Part shown: positions 59,545-64,000 of the stretch, piece by piece
How positions within the stretch are numbered: position 1 is the first letter of the stretch
Layout: every line of letters starts with the position of its first letter
Assembly (NCBI GenBank): GCA_965221855.1
Contig: CBDCSV010000005.1
Location: 124,001-188,000 of the forward strand
DNA length: 64,000 nucleotides
Origin: JAJDXO01 sp965221855
GTDB lineage: Bacteria; Pseudomonadota; Alphaproteobacteria; Rhodospirillales; UBA2165
Reading direction: 5' to 3'
Translations under genes and position numbers: made by a program
Notes under the pieces: generated by a model
The model's database searches: none
Told to the model about the DNA's origin: nothing
The model's input: the letters and a program-made list of their open reading frames with translations, nothing else

Positions 59545-60759
59545 CAGGGCAATCGCATTAGCCTATTTCGGCGATGAGTTTTCGGAGGAAGTTGTCGCTC
59601 CACCCGGCGCGATTGAACTTGAGACGGTTTGATCCCTTGTCCTTGTTGCGTTTGATGACGTTGAGGGCGAGGCGTCTGAGGAGAGCGAGGTTTTCCGGGG
59701 CGTTGTCCTTGCGGGCTCGGGCCTGATCTTCGTCCATGACCACATCGAGCACCCAATGGAGTTGGTTCTCGATCCCCCAGTGTCCGCGGACGAGGCGGTT
59801 CAGTTCGTCGGCGGTGAGCGGCCAGGAGGCGATGAAGTAGCGCACCGCTGTCGTGGCCCGGCCGTCGGTCTCGCGGCTGGAGGTGACCTTGCCGACAGCG
59901 GCCAGGGCCGGCCACCGGTGGGCTTCGGCGAGCCAGTCCATATCGTGCAGCACCTCGGCGCGGCGGGTTTCGATGCGGCCGTGGCCGGCGTCCACCGTCT
60001 GGTCCACGCCGTCGGCGGGCGCCTGGGGATCGTCCAGCAGCAGTTTGACGTCGGCGAGAAGGTCGGGCTGGTTGGCCTTCAGCGCCATCAGGTAATCGGC
60101 GCCGGCCTCGTGGATGTCGCGGGCCGTGCCGCTCTGGCAGTGCATGGCGTCCATGGTCATCACCGCGCCTTCGAGGCTGAGCAGCTTGAGCAAGGCCGGC
60201 ACGGCGGTGATCTCGTTGCTCGCGCCCACGTTCATCTGGCCTAGAACCAGCCGCTGATCGGCGGCCCAGGCGCTGACCAGGTGGAGCGGCGAGGTTCCGG
60301 AGGCCCGATCGAAGGAGCGCCTCAGGCTCTTGCCATCAATCGCAACAACCTCCGCCCGGGCGGTCGCGAAATCGGACATGAAGCGCTGGAAGGCGGCATG
60401 AAAGGCCCGCGGGTCCAACAACCGGAACAGCCGCGAGAAGGTGTCGTGGCTGGGCGGGCCAGCGGGCAGGGTCAGGAACTCGCGCAGCACCTCTTCCTTG
60501 GCCTCGGCGAAGTCCGCCATGTCAACGCACGACGTGCTTCCACACAGCGCCGCGCACAGCGCCATGAACAGCATCTCAAGAAGATCATGACGCAACGCGT
60601 TGCCCGTGCGCGGATCATCAAGACCCGAAAAACTCTCCCGAAATCTCTCCACCGAAACCTCCATCAAACGTCAAAGAAGCTCCAGCAGCAGCGATACTCA
60701 TTTCCATTCCGTTTACGAAGCCATTCCGTTCACGAACCAAATCAAATGCGATTGCCCTG
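59545..60759 (-). mobile_element. ISAs1-family element, copy 2 (1215 bp)
   Basis: Starts CAGGGCAATCGCATT and ends with its inverse. It is in the same orientation as the interrupted copy at 37944-40446. The flanks CGAAGGGG and ACTGATCG share no target duplication, in keeping with a rearrangement after insertion. Confidence 0.95.
59558..60667 (-). CDS. ISAs1-family transposase, copy 2
   Basis: A 369-residue transposase, identical in translation to the copy at 39245-40354, with the same catalytic segments (AIDGKSLRRSFD, MTMDAMHCQ, RGHWGIENQLHW). Complete and probably active. The identical pair provides 1.2 kb of direct homology 20 kb apart. Confidence 0.95.
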   Translation of the reverse strand: MMEVSVERFRESFSGLDDPRTGNALRHDLLEMLFMALCAALCGSTSCVDMADFAEAKEEVLREFLTLPAGPPSHDTFSRLFRLLDPRAFHAAFQRFMSDFATARAEVVAIDGKSLRRSFDRASGTSPLHLVSAWAADQRLVLGQMNVGASNEITAVPALLKLLSLEGAVMTMDAMHCQSGTARDIHEAGADYLMALKANQPDLLADVKLLLDDPQAPADGVDQTVDAGHGRIETRRAEVLHDMDWLAEAHRWPALAAVGKVTSSRETDGRATTAVRYFIASWPLTADELNRLVRGHWGIENQLHWVLDVVMDEDQARARKDNAPENLALLRRLALNVIKRNKDKGSNRLKFNRAGWSDNFLRKLIAEIG

Positions 60760-60844
60760 ACTGATCGGCGCTTTCGCGAGGCCGCCCGCGGGCTATATGA
60801 TGGGGTGAACGATCACCCGCACGCCAACCCACGGGGAACGCGCC

Positions 60845-62278
60845 ATGTCCGATATCGCCGCCGCCGAAGAGCTGTTTTTCACCCGCACCGGCCTCGATCA
60901 GGCCCGGGTCGACCGCGTGGTCGGCGAGGCGCTGAACGGCGCCGATGACGGGGAGCTGTTCCTGGAATACGCCCAGTCCGAGAGCTTCGTCTTCGATGAC
61001 GGACAGCTGAAGAACGCCAGCTACGACACCACCCAGGGATTCGGCCTTCGGGCGGTGGCGGGCGAGACCGCCGGCTACTCCCACTCGAATGAACTCTCCG
61101 AGGCGGCCCTGAAGCGCGCCGCCGATACGGTGCAGGCGGTCCATGCGGGGCACGGCGGCGCCCTCGCCGACGGGCCGGCGGGCACCAACCAGGCCCTCTA
61201 CGGGGACGTGAACCCCCTCTCGCTCACCCCTTTCGAGACCAAGGTGAAGCTCCTGACCGACATCGATGCCTACGCGCGGTCCAAGGACGGCCGGGTGAAG
61301 CAGGTCTCGGTCTCCCTGATGGGCGAGTGGCAGGCGGTCGAGATCATCCGCGCCGACGGCTCGCGCGCCGCCGATATCCGGCCCCTGGTGCGCCTGAACG
61401 TCTCCTGCGCGGTCGGCGACGGCGGCCGGATGGAGCAGGGCTCCTACGGCGCCGGCGGCCGCACGGCCTACGACCAATACCTCACCGAGGATACCTGGCG
61501 CGCGGCGGTCGACGAGGCCTACCGCCAGGCGCTGGTGAACCTGGACTCGGTCGCCGCGCCCGCCGGCGAGATGCCGGTGGTGCTGGGCCCGGGCTGGCCC
61601 GCCATCCTGCTCCACGAGGCCATCGGCCATGGATTGGAGGGCGACTTCAACCGCAAGAAGACGTCGGCCTTCTCCGAACTCATGGGCGAGCGGGTGGCGG
61701 CCAAGGGGGTCACGGTCATTGATGACGGGACCCTCGCCGACCGGCGGGGATCGCTGACCATCGACGACGAGGGCACGCCGACCCGGCGGACCACCCTGAT
61801 CGAGGACGGCATCCTGACGGGCTACATGCAGGACCGGATGAACGCGCGGCTCATGGGCCTCCCGGCCACCGGCAACGGACGGCGCGAGAGCTACGCCCAC
61901 GCGCCCATGCCGAGGATGACCAACACCATCATGCTCAACGGCGGAGAGGACCCGGAAGAGATCCTCGCCTCGGTGGACGACGGGCTCTACGCGGTCAATT
62001 TCGGCGGCGGCCAGGTGGACATCACCTCCGGCAAGTTCGTCTTCACCTGCACCGAGGCCTACAAGATCGAGGGCGGCAAGGTTGGCCCGGCGGTCAAGGG
62101 CGCGACCCTGATCGGCAACGGCCCCGACGCCCTGACCCGGGTCTCCATGATCGGCAACGACATGGCCCTCGATCCCGGCGTCGGCACCTGCGGCAAGGAC
62201 GGCCAGGGCGTGCCGGTGGGCGTCGGCCAGCCGACCCTGAAGCTCGACAGCCTCACCGTCGGCGGGACCGAGGTCTGA
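60845..62278 (+). CDS. tldD: Metalloprotease TldD
   Basis: A 477-residue TldD, the zinc protease subunit of the TldD/TldE (PmbA) complex, which trims modified peptides and antitoxins. The zinc motif HEAIGHGLEGD lies near residue 258. It also has AQSESFVFDDGQLKNAS and late SGKFVFTCTEAYKIEGGK, both typical. The ATG is 86 bases after the end of the ISAs1 copy. That leaves room for a small promoter, but the original upstream region may have been lost. Confidence 0.96.
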   Translation: MSDIAAAEELFFTRTGLDQARVDRVVGEALNGADDGELFLEYAQSESFVFDDGQLKNASYDTTQGFGLRAVAGETAGYSHSNELSEAALKRAADTVQAVHAGHGGALADGPAGTNQALYGDVNPLSLTPFETKVKLLTDIDAYARSKDGRVKQVSVSLMGEWQAVEIIRADGSRAADIRPLVRLNVSCAVGDGGRMEQGSYGAGGRTAYDQYLTEDTWRAAVDEAYRQALVNLDSVAAPAGEMPVVLGPGWPAILLHEAIGHGLEGDFNRKKTSAFSELMGERVAAKGVTVIDDGTLADRRGSLTIDDEGTPTRRTTLIEDGILTGYMQDRMNARLMGLPATGNGRRESYAHAPMPRMTNTIMLNGGEDPEEILASVDDGLYAVNFGGGQVDITSGKFVFTCTEAYKIEGGKVGPAVKGATLIGNGPDALTRVSMIGNDMALDPGVGTCGKDGQGVPVGVGQPTLKLDSLTVGGTEV

Positions 62279-62309
62279 TCCCCTATCCGCTCGCCGGGCC
62301 GATCGAGGG

Positions 62310-62981
62310 TCAGTTGGGCTCCGCCTTGACGGGGTCGCCTTCCATGCCGCCGTGAAGTGCGCCATCCCCTTCGGGGATGCGCATCTCGAAGATGCTCTCG
62401 ATGGAGGTGTAGTCGTAGTAGCCGAGCCGGGCGATGGGCCGGGCCTTCAAGACGTCGATCTTGCCGTCCGGCGTGATGAACCCGTCGTCGATATGGATGC
62501 CGATCACCTCGCCGATCACCATATCGGCCGTGCCTATGGTGCCGTTGCCGGGAAGCCGCAGCGTGGTGTGGTAGCGGCATTCGAAATGGACCGGTGCGCC
62601 GTGAACCCGGGGGGCCCTGACCAGTCTCGAGGGAAGCTTCCGCAGCCCGGCCCGCTCGAATTCGTCTTCGCCGGGCGGCAGCGCCATGCCGGAAACGTTC
62701 ACCGCTTCACGCAGGTCGTATGTCGCCATGTTCCAGACGAACTCGCCGGTGGCCTCCGCGTTGGCGACCGTGTCCTTACGCCGTCCCCATTCGTTCTGGT
62801 TGGCGGAGATCATGACGTAGGGCGGATCGAACGTGAGGTTCTGGAACTGGCTGAACGGCGCGAGGTTGGCCCGCCCCCCGGCATCCAAACTCGATATCCA
62901 GCCGATGGGCCGGGGAATGCAGCAGGATTTGAACGGGTTGTAGGGAAGTCCGTGATCGTTGTTCTTCGGCTCGTAAAACAT
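62310..62981 (-). CDS. Flavin reductase-like domain protein
   Basis: A 223-residue FMN-binding split-barrel protein. The N-terminal CCIPRPIGWISSLDAGGRANLAPFSQFQ segment (start 20) and FDPPYVMISANQ are the flavin-reductase pattern (RPIGWIS, NLAPFS). GEFVWNMATYDLREAVN and HFECRY follow. Members either supply reduced flavin to monooxygenases or bind FMN as small-molecule oxidoreductases; no monooxygenase gene is adjacent. It converges on tldD. Confidence 0.9.
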   Translation of the reverse strand: MFYEPKNNDHGLPYNPFKSCCIPRPIGWISSLDAGGRANLAPFSQFQNLTFDPPYVMISANQNEWGRRKDTVANAEATGEFVWNMATYDLREAVNVSGMALPPGEDEFERAGLRKLPSRLVRAPRVHGAPVHFECRYHTTLRLPGNGTIGTADMVIGEVIGIHIDDGFITPDGKIDVLKARPIARLGYYDYTSIESIFEMRIPEGDGALHGGMEGDPVKAEPN

Positions 62982-63138
62982 GGTGGGATGTTCCTATTCC
63001 ATAAACGGCTTTACGAACCGCGCCATCTGGATGAGGTTCTGGCCAACGCCTGAGTCCCGGTAGCCGTTCTTCGGATTAATAAAGTAACCTTGATTTATTT
63101 CTTGCCTGGGTTGTAGGCTGGTAAAGTGAGGTCAACAA

Positions 63139-64000
63139 ATGAATACATGCCCTATCTGCGAGACTGCGGTAGATCATTCTAGTTCCCGAGATTTTCGCGA
63201 TAAACACAGAGTTAGTTGCCCTCGGTGCGGAGAGTACGAAATCTCAGGTAGTGCTCTAGCCATGATAGGCAATCGTTTGGCATCAGATCCCGCCGTTGCC
63301 GCACGTTTAAGCCACGCGGTCTATTACAGTGTCGCGAAGTCCAGTGAGCTTTTCATGGTAACCAGCGCAAATCTTGATGATCTCATTTCCAACCCGTTAC
63401 CTGGTGTTGATCAACAGCTCGACAATCTACTCAATTGGTTAGCTAATCGGCTAGGAGATGATCCGCTAGGCAATGTTGAATTGCCAGATGCTGGTCATTT
63501 GGCGGCCATGGTTGGCACCATCGACAATAGAAGGGTGTCACGGCTAATCTCGTACGCAACCCAGGAAAACTTAATTGAAAACAGGAGTGGTTCAACTCTC
63601 TCAGTAACTCCAAAGGGTTGGAGAAGGATTGAGCCTGAGCCTGAGCTGTCAATTGAGCCAGACCAGGAACCAAGGGTGATGCCCAATGGAAATGAGGAAA
63701 AAATTATTGAGGCCAACTGCAACAAATGTGGTGGAGAGAGAAATTCATTTGAAAGAGCCAAGTTTGGCAAACCTGGGACTGATGGACCAATTTCCTGGGA
63801 AACCACTATTTCAGTCTTGGAATGTTGCGGTTGCGGTGAACTAAGTATTTTGCACGAGTTTTGGTTTTCAGAATGGGACGAATTTGGGAGTGATCCTGTT
63901 ACCGGGGAACCCATCATGGTGCCAGGTATTCGGAGAACAAATTGGCCATCAATTAGCAAACGGCAAAAGCCAAATTGGGTAGATAGGATTGATGACGAAG
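63139..64000 (+). CDS. Zinc-ribbon protein of unknown function (3' end outside the window)
   Basis: The frame from ATG 63139 stays open to the window end, at least 287 codons. Two zinc ribbons are visible: C4-x2-C7 with C27-x2-C30 (CPIC, CPRC) at the N terminus, and NCNKCGG with CCGCGE around residues 194-233. Between them is a helical region (RLSHAVYYSVAKSSELF) and a winged-helix-like part (RRVSRLISYATQENLIENRSG). The pattern recalls DUF4145-type and other defence-associated proteins, but I cannot name a family. It is clearly AT-richer than its neighbours, which suggests horizontal acquisition. Confidence 0.7.
   Translation, partial: MNTCPICETAVDHSSSRDFRDKHRVSCPRCGEYEISGSALAMIGNRLASDPAVAARLSHAVYYSVAKSSELFMVTSANLDDLISNPLPGVDQQLDNLLNWLANRLGDDPLGNVELPDAGHLAAMVGTIDNRRVSRLISYATQENLIENRSGSTLSVTPKGWRRIEPEPELSIEPDQEPRVMPNGNEEKIIEANCNKCGGERNSFERAKFGKPGTDGPISWETTISVLECCGCGELSILHEFWFSEWDEFGSDPVTGEPIMVPGIRRTNWPSISKRQKPNWVDRIDDE

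Overview
The window is GC-rich, densely packed bacterial DNA, most likely from an alphaproteobacterium of Rhodospirillales type. The evidence is a circularly permuted two-piece tmRNA gene (tag ANDNEAFAVAA) immediately upstream of an alphaproteobacterial-type sspB, hopanoid genes hpnC and hpnD beside ispG and ispH, ThyX-type thymidylate synthase, and frequent GTG/TTG starts. No rRNA or CRISPR array was seen.

Layout. 1-16.3 kb: catabolic genes (LigJ-like amidohydrolase, HpcH aldolase, VOC protein, Asp/Glu racemase-fold protein, aldehyde dehydrogenase, IorAB-type 2-oxoacid oxidoreductase with a thioesterase, sulfatase, UbiD decarboxylase, acyl-CoA ligase, PLP gamma-lyase), a MutM-family glycosylase and a cation/proton antiporter broken by one amber codon. 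16.3-20.1 kb: phosphite dehydrogenase ptxD diverging from its phosphite/phosphonate ABC transporter. 20.2-24.1 kb: a molybdopterin enzyme pair resembling pyrogallol-phloroglucinol transhydroxylase, with an extra N-terminal domain. 24.1-28.1 kb: an internally duplicated unknown protein, then a decayed toxin-like locus of lower GC with repeated linker fragments. 28.3-34.3 kb: msrA, an IclR regulator, isoprenoid and hopanoid genes and tRNA-Phe.

34.3-40.4 kb is mobile: a 94-bp perfect direct repeat of the tRNA-Phe 3' end brackets a 2.3-kb island with an MNT/HEPN toxin-antitoxin pair split by an IS256-family element. Next come a Fic gene with operator palindromes and an ISAs1-family element carrying a second IS256-family copy inside its left end.

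40.5-54.0 kb is the most unusual part. An RsbW-like kinase, a membrane-sensor SpoIIE/PP2C phosphatase, two STAS antagonists, amino-acid-type binding proteins and permeases without any ATPase subunit, a methyltransferase, ammonium transporter, type III glutamine synthetase and GPP34-family protein lie in two tight operons and flanking genes. I read it as a candidate nitrogen-sensing partner-switching system.

54.0-60.8 kb: an IS630 remnant, an HNH protein, an XRE-GrlR fusion lying between the sspB tail and a degenerate copy of it, sspB, tmRNA, thyX and a binding-protein gene cut by the second ISAs1 copy. 60.8-64 kb: tldD, a flavin reductase and an AT-richer zinc-ribbon gene running off the end.
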